DNA of 26,111 nt, from positions 1-26,111 of IMG/VR virus record IMGVR_UViG_3300002835_000952. One strand, 5' to 3'. Below are positions 7,663 through 14,616 of this stretch, piece by piece. A program made the position numbers and the translations under genes. Every line of letters starts with the position of its first letter. Position 1 is the first letter of the stretch. Source of the stretch: a virus. The notes beneath the pieces were generated by a model, which did no database searches, was not told the origin of the DNA, and saw only the letters and a program-made list of their open reading frames with translations.

Positions 7663-8424
7663 TTAGGTTGCTGAAATCGGGCTGTCAATTTCGACCAAAA
7701 TCACGTCCGTCGATATCGATCTGCCGAGAAATTGGATGATACCTGATGCGGTGCTAGGGTTCAGAGTCGGCTGACCGTTTGCGCCGAGGTAGTAATCTCG
7801 ATTGGAAGTCAATCCAGCGAGGCCATCCAGCCTGCCTTGACGGTAGACCTTGACGCTGTCGCCGGAAGTTACCGCCTGCTTGATGAAGCCCATTGCAGGC
7901 AGGCTGGTCGATGCGTTGGCGTATGATGCGCTTGATCCTGATAGGTAAACAAATCGACCGCCTGACAGGTTCGCGGCGGCGTCGAAATAGTCATCGGTTG
8001 CAGGCTCGGGCCAAGGCTCGGCCTCAACTTCCGTTTCGAGCCCGCAGATCAGCCGAATCGTGTGCGTCCACGAATCATCGGTCTGGCTTTCGGCTGAATC
8101 CTGAATGGCGATGCCGCGAAAGGCTGCGATTGGTGCGAGGGCAGTGACCAAGGCTCCGAAATTCTGCGACTGAATAGGTGCCAGCACTTCTGCCGCGACG
8201 TTCCGGTAGTTGCTCAATGAAGCATGAAATGCAGGCCCGCCGATCAGGATTTCAACGGTTGCCTTGTGTAACTGGTAGAGAACAAACTCAACCTGCGGAA
8301 CCGTAACGACAATCGCCAGATCCGTAACGTCCATTTCTGTTGCAGACGAACCGGTATAGACCGGAGCCGAATTGACCAGGCCGCCGATCCATTGGGCGAA
8401 TGCTGCCTCTATTTGCGAGTTCAT
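7663..8424 (-). CDS. Neck/tail-terminator-like protein fused to a decoration-type domain
   Basis: A 253-residue protein with two parts. The N-terminal ~130 residues (MNSQIEAAFAQWIGGLVNSA) have alternating strands and a helix containing SLSNYRNVAAEVLAPIQSQ, and end at HTIRLICGLE, suggestive of a tail terminator or completion protein that follows the head-tail joining gene. The C-terminal ~110 residues (FDAAANLSGGRFVYLSG onward) match the beta domain of the downstream gene and include DYYLGANGQPTLNPSTASG and IIQFLGRSIS. Its ATG overlaps the previous TGA (ATGA). The combined architecture suggests a neck protein carrying an exposed domain; assignment of the N-terminal half rests on gene order. 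Confidence 0.6.
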   Translation of the reverse strand: MNSQIEAAFAQWIGGLVNSAPVYTGSSATEMDVTDLAIVVTVPQVEFVLYQLHKATVEILIGGPAFHASLSNYRNVAAEVLAPIQSQNFGALVTALAPIAAFRGIAIQDSAESQTDDSWTHTIRLICGLETEVEAEPWPEPATDDYFDAAANLSGGRFVYLSGSSASYANASTSLPAMGFIKQAVTSGDSVKVYRQGRLDGLAGLTSNRDYYLGANGQPTLNPSTASGIIQFLGRSISTDVILVEIDSPISAT

Positions 8425-8729
8425 TTTCTGGCGACGTGCAAAACCAGCATCGGAGAAGACGGAGAGTCAGTTACTCCGCGAACGACGTAAATAGCTCCGG
8501 CGATCGTTACTTGGTCCTTTGCTGCCGGAGCAGATCCCTCCGGAAGATCCGTTTTCCTGATCTTGATTGAGTAATCCGCCTCAGCCGAAAATCCGCCAGT
8601 CGTCAGGTCGAGGTCAACCCGAGGCTCAGTCAGAATAGCGTCGTAGTCGTCGCCGTCCCAGCTAATCTGGGTGCCAACATCGGCGAGGATCTCGGCCATA
8701 TCGGCCTCAATTTCGGAGTATCGGCTCAT
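8421..8729 (-). CDS. Head-tail joining protein (lambda gpFII-like)
   Basis: A 102-residue protein (MSRYSEIEADMAEILADVGT) in the position of lambda FII, after capsid and cement and before tail genes. It has a helical start, then a beta-rich body with TTGGFSAEADYSIKIRKTDL and VTIAGAIYVVRGVTDSPSSP, ending MLVLHVARK. This matches the usual size and shape of small head-tail joining proteins, in which a strand series ends in an I-x-G-x-x-Y-x-V-x-x-V pattern. Its start codon lies one base after the U-tract of a strong terminator hairpin and has no ribosome site in front, so its expression probably depends on read-through and weak initiation. Confidence 0.7.
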   Translation of the reverse strand: MSRYSEIEADMAEILADVGTQISWDGDDYDAILTEPRVDLDLTTGGFSAEADYSIKIRKTDLPEGSAPAAKDQVTIAGAIYVVRGVTDSPSSPMLVLHVARK

Positions 8730-8730
8730 G

Positions 8731-8768
8731 AAAAAAAGGGCGGACCAGAGTAGAAGTCTGGCCCGCCC
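8731..8768 (-). terminator. Strong intrinsic terminator after the capsid/cement genes
   Basis: On the minus strand, GGGCGGGCCAGA (8768-8757) pairs with TCTGGTCCGCCC (8749-8738) in a 12-pair stem with one G-U pair and a 7-base loop, followed by seven T (8737-8731). This is a textbook rho-independent terminator. It lies between the cement gene stop (8797) and the joining-protein start (8729), so it should enrich capsid/cement transcripts over the downstream tail genes. Confidence 0.9.
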
Positions 8769-8796
8769 AATTCGCGTGACTACGGACCAAAACGAA

Positions 8797-9189
8797 TCAG
8801 AAAATCAGGCCGATAGTGTAGGACACCGCCGTATTCGTTCCGCCTGCGCTCTCAACGGCGGCAGCGGCCCGAATGTAGCGGCGAGTCACTCCCGGGAGTC
8901 GAACGATGCGCTCGGCGGCAGCTCCGCCAGATGCTGTTCCGGTGACCACCAAAGTCGCGAGCGGAGCGATGGCCGCGAACGAGCTATTGTCAGCCGAGTC
9001 CTCGAACGTAAAGGTGATTTTTTTCGTATCAGCCAGGTTAGGCGTCGCAGGGACGCTCAAGCTGACCTCGAACGGAGACTCGTCCTGAGTCGTCGCCGTC
9101 AGATCGATGGAGGCAGTATGGTTCGAGGCATTGGCCGCAGGCAGCGCGGAGGATTTGATCAGAAGGGCGTCTTGGAGATTGCGAGACAT
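8797..9189 (-). CDS. Capsid cement/decoration protein (Bbp16-like)
   Basis: A 130-residue protein (MSRNLQDALLIKSSALPAAN) directly downstream of the major capsid gene. It is rich in Ala, Thr and Ser with a predicted all-beta body, including LTATTQDESPFEVSLSVPAT, TKKITFTFEDSADNSSFAAI and RYIRAAAAVESAGGTN. This matches the Bbp16-type capsid cement proteins that follow Bbp17-type major capsid genes. It would bind the outside of the shell and stabilise it. It lies 12 bases after the capsid stop and is followed by a terminator, consistent with high-level co-expression with the capsid. No catalytic motif is expected. Confidence 0.72.
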   Translation of the reverse strand: MSRNLQDALLIKSSALPAANASNHTASIDLTATTQDESPFEVSLSVPATPNLADTKKITFTFEDSADNSSFAAIAPLATLVVTGTASGGAAAERIVRLPGVTRRYIRAAAAVESAGGTNTAVSYTIGLIF

Positions 9190-9201
9190 GGTAGAAAAAA
9201 G

Positions 9202-10101
9202 TTAGGATTCGCTGGAGGAGATCGAGGCGGTTCGGATGATCGGGATGCCTTCCCATTCAGTCGGGAGAGGAGCGGGCAGACCAGCGGCGTTCGTGGCGGT
9301 GCGACCCGAACGAAGCTGTTCCCGGGAGCGACCGTTCATCAGAATGTGGGTCGGCTCGAATCCGAACTCGGTGAATTTTTCGTAGGCCGAATAGAGCATC
9401 GCGTCGGTCAATTTCTTCGTGGTCGATTCGATGTTTTTGATCCGAACCGCAGCATGGCGATTGGCGAGGCGAAGACCGACCCGGCCAGTTAGCCAGTTAG
9501 TCCACGCTTGGTATGGGTTGCCGGAACCGTCGGTAACCGTTTCTTGCTCCCACTGATCGTTGAGGCGCAAGGTTTGGTCGTTCCCGAAAAGAATCTCCAA
9601 GGTCTCGACTCCCAACCGAACCATCCAAACGGACGTCTTGTTGGTCGATCCAGCGGCATCAACTTCGTGAGCCGAGTCAGCAGAATACTGGGCAAGCAGG
9701 CCCGGGAAACCCTTGGCGTCGTTTCCGGTTCCGTAGTAGATCTGGGAGCCGATATACCTCATGGCAGCCTCAACGGCTCCAGTTGCGTGGTTCGACAACC
9801 AACGACCCGGATCCTTTGCTCCGGCCAGAACCTGCTTATCGACCGCAATTTGGTGATCCAAGATGTGGGTCTGGAACACTTTCGTGTCGTAGGTGCTTTT
9901 CGAGCGGGCCACGCCCTCATTCGCGTCCCGGAAAGCCACACTTGGGAGGCCAGTGCGCACGGTCAGTTCCATAGTGCTGCCCGTAATAGTGGCAGCTGGG
10001 AAGATGCTCATCTCCGGCGCGGATTTGAGGCTATCTTCAATAATTGGGTAGAGAATCCCGGCATCAGTCCGGGCAAGGTCAAGCAGGGTTGGGAAGGACA
10101 T
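9202..10101 (-). CDS. Major capsid protein (HK97 fold, Bbp17-like)
   Basis: A 299-residue shell protein. The N-terminal helix (MSFPTLLDLARTDAGILYPI) leads to TGSTMELTVRTGLPSVAFRD and ANEGVARSKSTYDTKVFQTH, the order typical of this capsid family (a strand with T-R-T/G-L-P-x-V-x-F-R followed by N-E-G-V). The middle has the helix and glycine loop around NHATGAVEAAMRYIGSQIYYG, and the C-terminal part includes EFGFEPTHILMNGRSREQLR and WEGIPIIRTASISSSES, a normal A-domain end. It is a little short compared with HK97-like proteins but usual for the Bbp17 type, and no long N-terminal scaffold domain is present. Scaffold and protease are upstream. Confidence 0.9.
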   Translation of the reverse strand: MSFPTLLDLARTDAGILYPIIEDSLKSAPEMSIFPAATITGSTMELTVRTGLPSVAFRDANEGVARSKSTYDTKVFQTHILDHQIAVDKQVLAGAKDPGRWLSNHATGAVEAAMRYIGSQIYYGTGNDAKGFPGLLAQYSADSAHEVDAAGSTNKTSVWMVRLGVETLEILFGNDQTLRLNDQWEQETVTDGSGNPYQAWTNWLTGRVGLRLANRHAAVRIKNIESTTKKLTDAMLYSAYEKFTEFGFEPTHILMNGRSREQLRSGRTATNAAGLPAPLPTEWEGIPIIRTASISSSES

Positions 10102-10123
10102 TGTAGTGTGTCAGGGAAAATTG

Positions 10124-10489
10124 TTAGCGTTTGGCAAATTGGCGGTTCCAGATCTCGGCGGCGCTCAGGGCTTTCTGAGGCTGGTCGTCTCCGACTGGAG
10201 AAACTGCGAGAGGAGCGGCACCGGAGTCAGCGGCGATTTGGGCGGCCCGGGCGGCGATGCGGGCATCGATCTCCTCGGCTTTGACTTTCAATTGCTCGTT
10301 TTCGATGGCAAGCTGCTCGGCGAGTTCGGTCAGGGCGTTAACGTCTTCAGCGAGCTTCCCGATCCGCTCTTCGTAGGAGGTGCGGGCGGTATCAAGCGAG
10401 GCCTGAAACTCAACCAGCGCGGACTGGCTCGCTTCGAGCTGTTGGAGCCGCTCAATCGCAGCCTGTAGAGTTTCTTCAGTGCTATCCAT
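10124..10489 (-). CDS. Possible nested scaffold protein (Nu3-like) from an internal start
   Basis: An in-frame ATG at 10489 (Met283 of the protease, MDSTEETLQAAIERLQQLEA) could give a separate 121-residue product made only of the coiled-coil tail, with heptad-like repeats rich in Glu, Leu, Ala and Gln up to about residue 360 and a short C-terminal motif ALSAAEIWNRQFAKR. Lambda C/Nu3 works this way: the C-terminal part is translated on its own as scaffold. No separate scaffold gene exists in the window. The sequence before the ATG has only a weak GGA (about 12 bases upstream), so independent initiation is a hypothesis. Confidence 0.4.
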   Translation of the reverse strand: MDSTEETLQAAIERLQQLEASQSALVEFQASLDTARTSYEERIGKLAEDVNALTELAEQLAIENEQLKVKAEEIDARIAARAAQIAADSGAAPLAVSPVGDDQPQKALSAAEIWNRQFAKR

Positions 10490-11335
10490 GGTCTGGTATT
10501 TTCCGGTGCGGCTCTTGTCAACTGCCATAGCCATCGCAGCGCCGGTCATCGCCCTGAGCTTCCGCCTGACCGCTTCCTTGTTTTTTTCGACTCGGCTCAA
10601 ATTTCGAGCGGATGCCTGGCGAGCCGAAAACATCTGGCCTTGCATACTCTCCTCGGAAATTTTCCGGCCCTTCGCCAAGACCGCGCTCTTGAAGTCGCCG
10701 AAAAGTTCCTCCACGTCGGCCTGGATCGATGCCCGTTGTTCGTCGGTCAGGGAAACTCCGGGCATTCCGGCAGCCTTGTATTTGCCGCTCGCGAAAACCT
10801 CCATTTTGAGGCCATCTTTTTCCATTGCTTTGCTGCGATCTAAAAATGGAACGACAACGCCGATCGACCCGACCCTGGCAGACGGAGATGCGAAAATGCC
10901 GTCGGCCTGGCTGGCGACCCAATACGCTGCCGAAGCCATCCGACCTCCCGTCCATGCGTAGATGGGTTTTTTCTTCGAGGCTTCCGCGACAGCTTCCGCC
11001 AGTTCGGGAACTCCGGCAACGGATCCGCCGGGAGAGTCGATATCGAGCAGGATTGATTCAATGGAATCGTCAGCAGCCGCCAGCCTGACCGCCTCAAGAA
11101 CCTGCTCGGTGTCCGTGGCTTCCGTGAGCCACCTGGTCAGGTCGTTTGGCCTCCGTGCCATCGTGCCGTGGATGGCGATTTCCGCAATGCCGTCGCGGAC
11201 TTCCGTCAGCGGAATCTGCGCGGCGGGCTGTTCCTTAATGAGACCGCGCCCGTAAGCCTCCGCTCGGGAAGCGAGATGATCGAGGGCATCCGGCGCAATC
11301 AGCCAGGATTCATGAGCGAGCAGCAGGTCGAGCAT
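10124..11335 (-). CDS. Capsid maturation protease, S49 (SppA/lambda gpC family)
   Basis: A 403-residue serine-lysine protease that digests scaffold during head maturation. The S49 core is clear: SILLDIDSPGGSVAG (oxyanion turn, residues about 95-108), the catalytic Ser135 in GGRMASAAYWVAS, Gly-rich RVGSIGVVVPFLD, and the likely general-base Lys187 in SGKYKAAGMPGV. Residues 233-245 (GQMFSARQASAR) match the G-x-x-F-x-x-x-x-A element after the core. From about 283 the protein becomes a long charged coiled coil, as in lambda gpC where scaffold Nu3 is encoded in the same frame. It acts inside the procapsid, lies between portal and capsid genes, and starts 15 bases after the portal stop. Confidence 0.92.
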   Translation of the reverse strand: MLDLLLAHESWLIAPDALDHLASRAEAYGRGLIKEQPAAQIPLTEVRDGIAEIAIHGTMARRPNDLTRWLTEATDTEQVLEAVRLAAADDSIESILLDIDSPGGSVAGVPELAEAVAEASKKKPIYAWTGGRMASAAYWVASQADGIFASPSARVGSIGVVVPFLDRSKAMEKDGLKMEVFASGKYKAAGMPGVSLTDEQRASIQADVEELFGDFKSAVLAKGRKISEESMQGQMFSARQASARNLSRVEKNKEAVRRKLRAMTGAAMAMAVDKSRTGKYQTMDSTEETLQAAIERLQQLEASQSALVEFQASLDTARTSYEERIGKLAEDVNALTELAEQLAIENEQLKVKAEEIDARIAARAAQIAADSGAAPLAVSPVGDDQPQKALSAAEIWNRQFAKR

Positions 11336-11350
11336 CGACCCATCGACCTG

Positions 11351-12772
11351 TCAACCCGGAAGCGGCAGTGCAGGCATTGGTGGAGGCGTCGCTGGCTGCC
11401 AGAGCAGGCCAGCCGGAACGCCGAACTCGGCAGCAACGTCGAGGACCAGCCTCATGTCGCGAGCCCGACGCCGAAGCTCTTCGGAGAAGTCTGCGCCGAG
11501 TTCCTCATAGTGGTCGGAGAGGGTTTTGAGTCCGACGATCACGTCTTCCCGGTTGGCTTGCGCTTCCCGGCCAGCGTCAGCCGTAACTCGTCGCGGCGTA
11601 ACTGCGCTGATGCGCCACCAGTCTGCCGTTGCAGGCAACTGGCCATTGGAGATTGCGTCGCCAATCACGTAGAACCAGACGGGTTTGATCAGGCGATTGA
11701 TGATTGCGTTCTGCCGTTGCTGGAATCGCCGATCGGCCTTGGCGATGACCAGCCTAGTTGATGCGCCTCCCACCTTGCTTGGATCGGCGGCAAATTCGTA
11801 GGGCAGGACGCCAAGGGCAGTGTCCCGGCGAAGGTGTTCGAGGAAGCCGGTAAACGTCGGGCTTGGTCTGGACGGTTGGAAGGATTCGAGACTTTCGTGC
11901 GGCTTGAGGGCGACGACTTTCCCGCCCGTGATCTGTTGCAGGCTGGCCGGATCGCTTGAGCTGATCTGCTCCGAGGAATCGACGAACGCAAAATCAGTTC
12001 CCTCATCAAGAGCCGCATCGGCTTTCAAGATCCTGGTTATGTCGCAATTGTCTTTGACCGCATGTTTCTCTAATGCCAAAAGCTCCATCTCATCGACGAC
12101 GTGATTGATCGAATGCTGGATGACCGGAGCGCACCGAATCGCGGATGCCGCTTCGGGCTCGTAAATGTGACAGAGCGAGTTTGCAGGAACGTCTCGATAC
12201 CCGACATCTTCGACAACCCGGTAGGCCGCCGGAGCGCCGAACCGATCCATGACGATTCCGTCGATTGCGTCCGTCCCGTATTCCTCGCCTCCGACTCGGT
12301 GCGTCTCGACCAATTGGAGCGAAGGAAGACCATACCGGTCCCGGGTTTTCAAAACGAAAATTTCGCCATCGACGTCGATCGCCCGACAAACAAGGTGCTG
12401 GACCTCCTCCCACGAAAACCGTCCGGTCACTTCGCATCGACTCGACCAGTCTCGAAAGTAGCGTTCTGCTCGGGCATTCCAATCGGGATCGCTCGATTGA
12501 GCTTGGGCCCGGATCCCGTCGCCGATTGAATAGGTAGCCATGTTCGCGACCAGCTCTCTGACAAAGCCGGAGTTGCGGGCCAAATACCGGGCCCGGCGGA
12601 CCAACTCCTTGCGCGTCGAGGGAGTCAAATCCCGGCGAGCATCGCGAATCGGAGCGCCAGGAATTGATCCTCGGCGACTCGATTGCTGAGCGTTATCATA
12701 GCTCGACGTCCAGCCCTTGAAGTCGAGGCCCGGGAACAAAGACTGAATCGCGTTGAGGATCGGATTGGCCAT
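11351..12772 (-). CDS. Portal protein (lambda gpB family)
   Basis: A 473-residue portal that forms the dodecameric vertex for DNA entry and tail attachment. It has the lambda-portal layout: a disordered N-terminus, then TPSTRKELVRRARYLARNSG and FVRELVANMATYSIGDGIRA, EIFVLKTRDRYGLPSLQLVE, a clip/stem region with NSLCHIYEPEAASAIRCAPV, and helix ESLESFQPSRPSPTFTGFLE followed by LGVLPYEFAADPSKVG. The C-terminal tail is Pro-rich (TPPPMPALPLPG). Size is close to that of the family. Its ATG shares one base with the stop of the gpW-position gene (TAATG), and it precedes the capsid protease, as in lambda. Confidence 0.93.
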   Translation of the reverse strand: MANPILNAIQSLFPGLDFKGWTSSYDNAQQSSRRGSIPGAPIRDARRDLTPSTRKELVRRARYLARNSGFVRELVANMATYSIGDGIRAQAQSSDPDWNARAERYFRDWSSRCEVTGRFSWEEVQHLVCRAIDVDGEIFVLKTRDRYGLPSLQLVETHRVGGEEYGTDAIDGIVMDRFGAPAAYRVVEDVGYRDVPANSLCHIYEPEAASAIRCAPVIQHSINHVVDEMELLALEKHAVKDNCDITRILKADAALDEGTDFAFVDSSEQISSSDPASLQQITGGKVVALKPHESLESFQPSRPSPTFTGFLEHLRRDTALGVLPYEFAADPSKVGGASTRLVIAKADRRFQQRQNAIINRLIKPVWFYVIGDAISNGQLPATADWWRISAVTPRRVTADAGREAQANREDVIVGLKTLSDHYEELGADFSEELRRRARDMRLVLDVAAEFGVPAGLLWQPATPPPMPALPLPG

Positions 12773-13029
12773 TACTTTTCAATCGAGATGATCCGGGTCA
12801 TGCCAACCCGCCTCTTTCCGGAGTAGGTATCCGGGTCCAAAATAGGGAGAGCGTAGGCGCATTCGGCAAGCACATCGACCACCGGCATCGCAAACTGCTT
12901 GCTTGCTGAGGAACCGCCCTCGCCCCAGCTCATCAGCGTCTTCCCTTCGGTTAGCATTTCTTTGGCCTTGGCGAGAATAGCCTCGACTTCCTCGGCGGTG
13001 AATCCAACAACGAATAGACCTTTAGCCAT
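12772..13029 (-). CDS. Head-tail connector-position small protein (gpW slot)
   Basis: An 85-residue protein (MAKGLFVVGFTAEEVEAILA) in the position of lambda W, immediately before the portal. It has a helix (AEEVEAILAKAKEMLTEGKT), a polar Gly/Ser turn (GEGGSSASKQFAMPV) and a second helix (VVDVLAECAYALPILD), a pattern seen in small proteins next to portals in other phages. gpW stops DNA leaking from the filled head in lambda; a similar role here is inferred from order and size, not from a motif. Its start overlaps the upstream membrane protein stop by 8 bases. Confidence 0.6.
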   Translation of the reverse strand: MAKGLFVVGFTAEEVEAILAKAKEMLTEGKTLMSWGEGGSSASKQFAMPVVDVLAECAYALPILDPDTYSGKRRVGMTRIISIEK

Positions 13030-13234
13030 TACTCTTCCTCCTTGTAGGCTTTTTCTTTCCTTCCCTGATCTCTTGAATTCGCAGGTAAATTCCCAATCCG
13101 AGAAAAACGCAGGTCAGTAGCCCGACAATCACTTTCAGCAAATTGTCCGCTTCGCTGGCAGCGAGGGCAAACATGCTCCCAGCTGAGAGAGCCAAGCCAT
13201 CGGACATCGACTTGTGAAGGTCCAGAGACATCAT
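13022..13234 (-). CDS. Small single-pass membrane protein, lysis-type candidate
   Basis: A 70-residue protein beginning MMSLDLHKSMSDG. I chose the start at 13234 because this ATG overlaps the TGA of the upstream holin-like gene (ATGA); a longer frame reading upstream runs into that gene and lacks support. One membrane segment, about residues 34-55 (LLKVIVGLLTCVFLGLGIY), is followed by a strongly basic cytoplasmic-type tail (EIREGKKKPTRRK). Together with the two-segment gene before it, it resembles a holin pair or a holin/spanin-like lysis set. The function is not proven. Confidence 0.55.
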   Translation of the reverse strand: MMSLDLHKSMSDGLALSAGSMFALAASEADNLLKVIVGLLTCVFLGLGIYLRIQEIREGKKKPTRRKSNG

Positions 13235-13653
13235 CGGCCCGGGATCCTGAAACGACCATATAGAGCGGTGACGAGGCCGACAAATTCGAGGACGACGTGC
13301 CAATTGGCCTGAACGAAGTCGATCAGCGCTTGAATATCGTTCAAGGGAATCGCAATCCCGGTTGTTTGGGCGAAAGCGCCCAAAGCAGTCATGATCAGGC
13401 CGATGTAGGTCAATTTGCCCTGAAGGAACTGCTCCCCGAATTTCTCCGCCGCCTTCTTGACCAATGCCTCTTTGATTTTGGAGATCAAGTTGCTTTTTGG
13501 TTGCTCGACAATAGTGGGCTTTGGTGCAGGCTTCGGTGCCGGAACAGGTTTTGGAGCGGTTGACGAAGTTGGCGCGGGCTTCGGCGCGGGTGCAGGTGCC
13601 GCTTTGGCTACCTGTTTCGGTTGGCGTTTTTTCGGTGCGGGACGGTCGGCCAT
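13231..13653 (-). CDS. Holin-like membrane protein with Pro-Ala-Lys N-terminal domain
   Basis: A 140-residue protein. Residues 1-48 are a TonB-like Pro-Ala-Lys linker (APKPVPAPKPAPKP), followed by a charged helix (KIKEALVKKAAEKFGEQFLQ) and two hydrophobic segments, about 81-100 (LTYIGLIMTALGAFAQTTG) and 119-133 (HVVLEFVGLVTALYGRF). The second half, ending VTALYGRFRIPGR, matches a common phage holin-type pattern with a final A-x-Y-G-R motif. Holins form the membrane lesion that ends infection. The basic linker is unusual for a holin and could cross the periplasm or bind the wall or DNA. An endolysin is not obvious in the window. Confidence 0.6.
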   Translation of the reverse strand: MADRPAPKKRQPKQVAKAAPAPAPKPAPTSSTAPKPVPAPKPAPKPTIVEQPKSNLISKIKEALVKKAAEKFGEQFLQGKLTYIGLIMTALGAFAQTTGIAIPLNDIQALIDFVQANWHVVLEFVGLVTALYGRFRIPGR

Positions 13654-13671
13654 GGCAAGTTTTTTAGGCTG

Positions 13672-13926
13672 TCAACGGATCTCAATTTCGGAGATGCGAA
13701 GGGTTCGACCTTCAGCCTTGGCTTTTTTCATTTTGGCCCGGATCTCCAGGTCGCGATACTCGATGTAGGCCGAGGCGGCTTTTAGGTCCTCGCCCACCCA
13801 TCCAGGGAGAATTCGAATTTTGCCCGAAAGGGATGCAATCAAATGCTCGCCCGCCCTTACTAGTTCTTCCGTGATCCAGGGCGCCTCGTTTTGCAATTCG
13901 GCTAGCTTCTGCGGGTCAATTTTCAT
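13672..13926 (-). CDS. Small unknown protein coupled to the metallopeptidase gene
   Basis: An 84-residue protein (MKIDPQKLAELQNEAPWITE) whose ATG overlaps the TGA of the HExxH peptidase gene (ATGA). It is helical, with an acidic N-terminal half and a strongly basic C-terminal half (LEIRAKMKKAKAEGRTLRIS). No membrane segment. It could be a partner, inhibitor or carrier of the peptidase, or an internal head protein, but nothing in the sequence settles this. Confidence 0.5.
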   Translation of the reverse strand: MKIDPQKLAELQNEAPWITEELVRAGEHLIASLSGKIRILPGWVGEDLKAASAYIEYRDLEIRAKMKKAKAEGRTLRISEIEIR

Positions 13927-14570
13927 AGGTTGTTGGCCTCGAGAATTTTCATCAATTTCCTCGTATACCGATCTCTCGATCCCATCGCATGTTTGGTCAA
14001 GGCTTCGGCGACAAATTCATTCCTATTGACGCGAGCGTAATTGCCCCAGCCGGGTCGCTTTTCGCGTCTCCATTGCCTGTAAAGTTTGCTAATTTCGGGC
14101 GCCGCCTTCCTTGCGTTCCGCGAATTTTTCTGACTGGACCATTTTGCGTGGGCCAGCTCATGGATGATGATGTGCCGGACCGGTTTAGTTGTAGGAGAAA
14201 ACCAACCTAAATCGTACTGCTCGCGGACTCGTGCGCGGAACTCTTTCGGGTTGTCAGTGTATGCTCGGTTAATGAAGATGCCTCGGTAATACCACGAATT
14301 AACACCACCTTCTGCCTGGACCGCGAAACTGTCGGCGAACTGAGCGCCAAAATCAGCGGCCAGATCGACGACTTTAACTACTCGTTCTGGGACTCCGCCG
14401 AAAACGGTCGAAAACCTGGAAATCGCCTCTTGGACCTCTTTCCTTAATTTTGGATCTGCGATCGACGACAATCCTTGGGCGGTCGATGGAACCAGGTCAA
14501 ACCTGGCCGAACGATCCGGTCGAACGCCGCCCGCGCCAGTTCCTCCCTTCCGCTGACCGCTTTTTGCCAT
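13923..14570 (-). CDS. HExxH zinc metallopeptidase-like protein, possibly virion-delivered
   Basis: A 215-residue protein with a clear zincin motif, HIIIHELAHAKW (metal ligands His137 and His141, catalytic Glu138), and candidate third-ligand glutamates at 185 and 189 in VNRNEFVAEALTKH, the usual gluzincin spacing. The N-terminal 20 residues are basic and Gly-rich (MAKSGQRKGGTGAGG), resembling the start of the neighbouring 129-residue protein. The middle (VNSWYYRGIFINRAYTDNPK) is not recognisable. Metallopeptidase-like domains of this kind occur in phage minor head proteins and in injected toxins. The target here is unknown: it could be a processed virion protein, host protein or the wall. No signal peptide is visible. 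Confidence 0.62.
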   Translation of the reverse strand: MAKSGQRKGGTGAGGVRPDRSARFDLVPSTAQGLSSIADPKLRKEVQEAISRFSTVFGGVPERVVKVVDLAADFGAQFADSFAVQAEGGVNSWYYRGIFINRAYTDNPKEFRARVREQYDLGWFSPTTKPVRHIIIHELAHAKWSSQKNSRNARKAAPEISKLYRQWRREKRPGWGNYARVNRNEFVAEALTKHAMGSRDRYTRKLMKILEANNL

Positions 14571-14616
14571 CTATGCCAAGTTTAACAATGTTAGGGTTTT
14601 CCAATAAACTCGGCGA

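Noticed and set aside
8671-10284. Long open frames on the plus strand opposite cement and capsid genes
   Set aside because: They are Arg/Gly/Ser-rich shadows of secure minus-strand structural genes.
10518-10955. 145-codon minus-strand frame within the protease, considered as a frameshifted product
   Set aside because: The S49 frame is continuous with intact catalytic residues; no slippery site was seen.
13029-13283. 84-codon alternative minus-strand frame at the membrane gene
   Set aside because: The other phase has a clean membrane helix and an ATGA junction.
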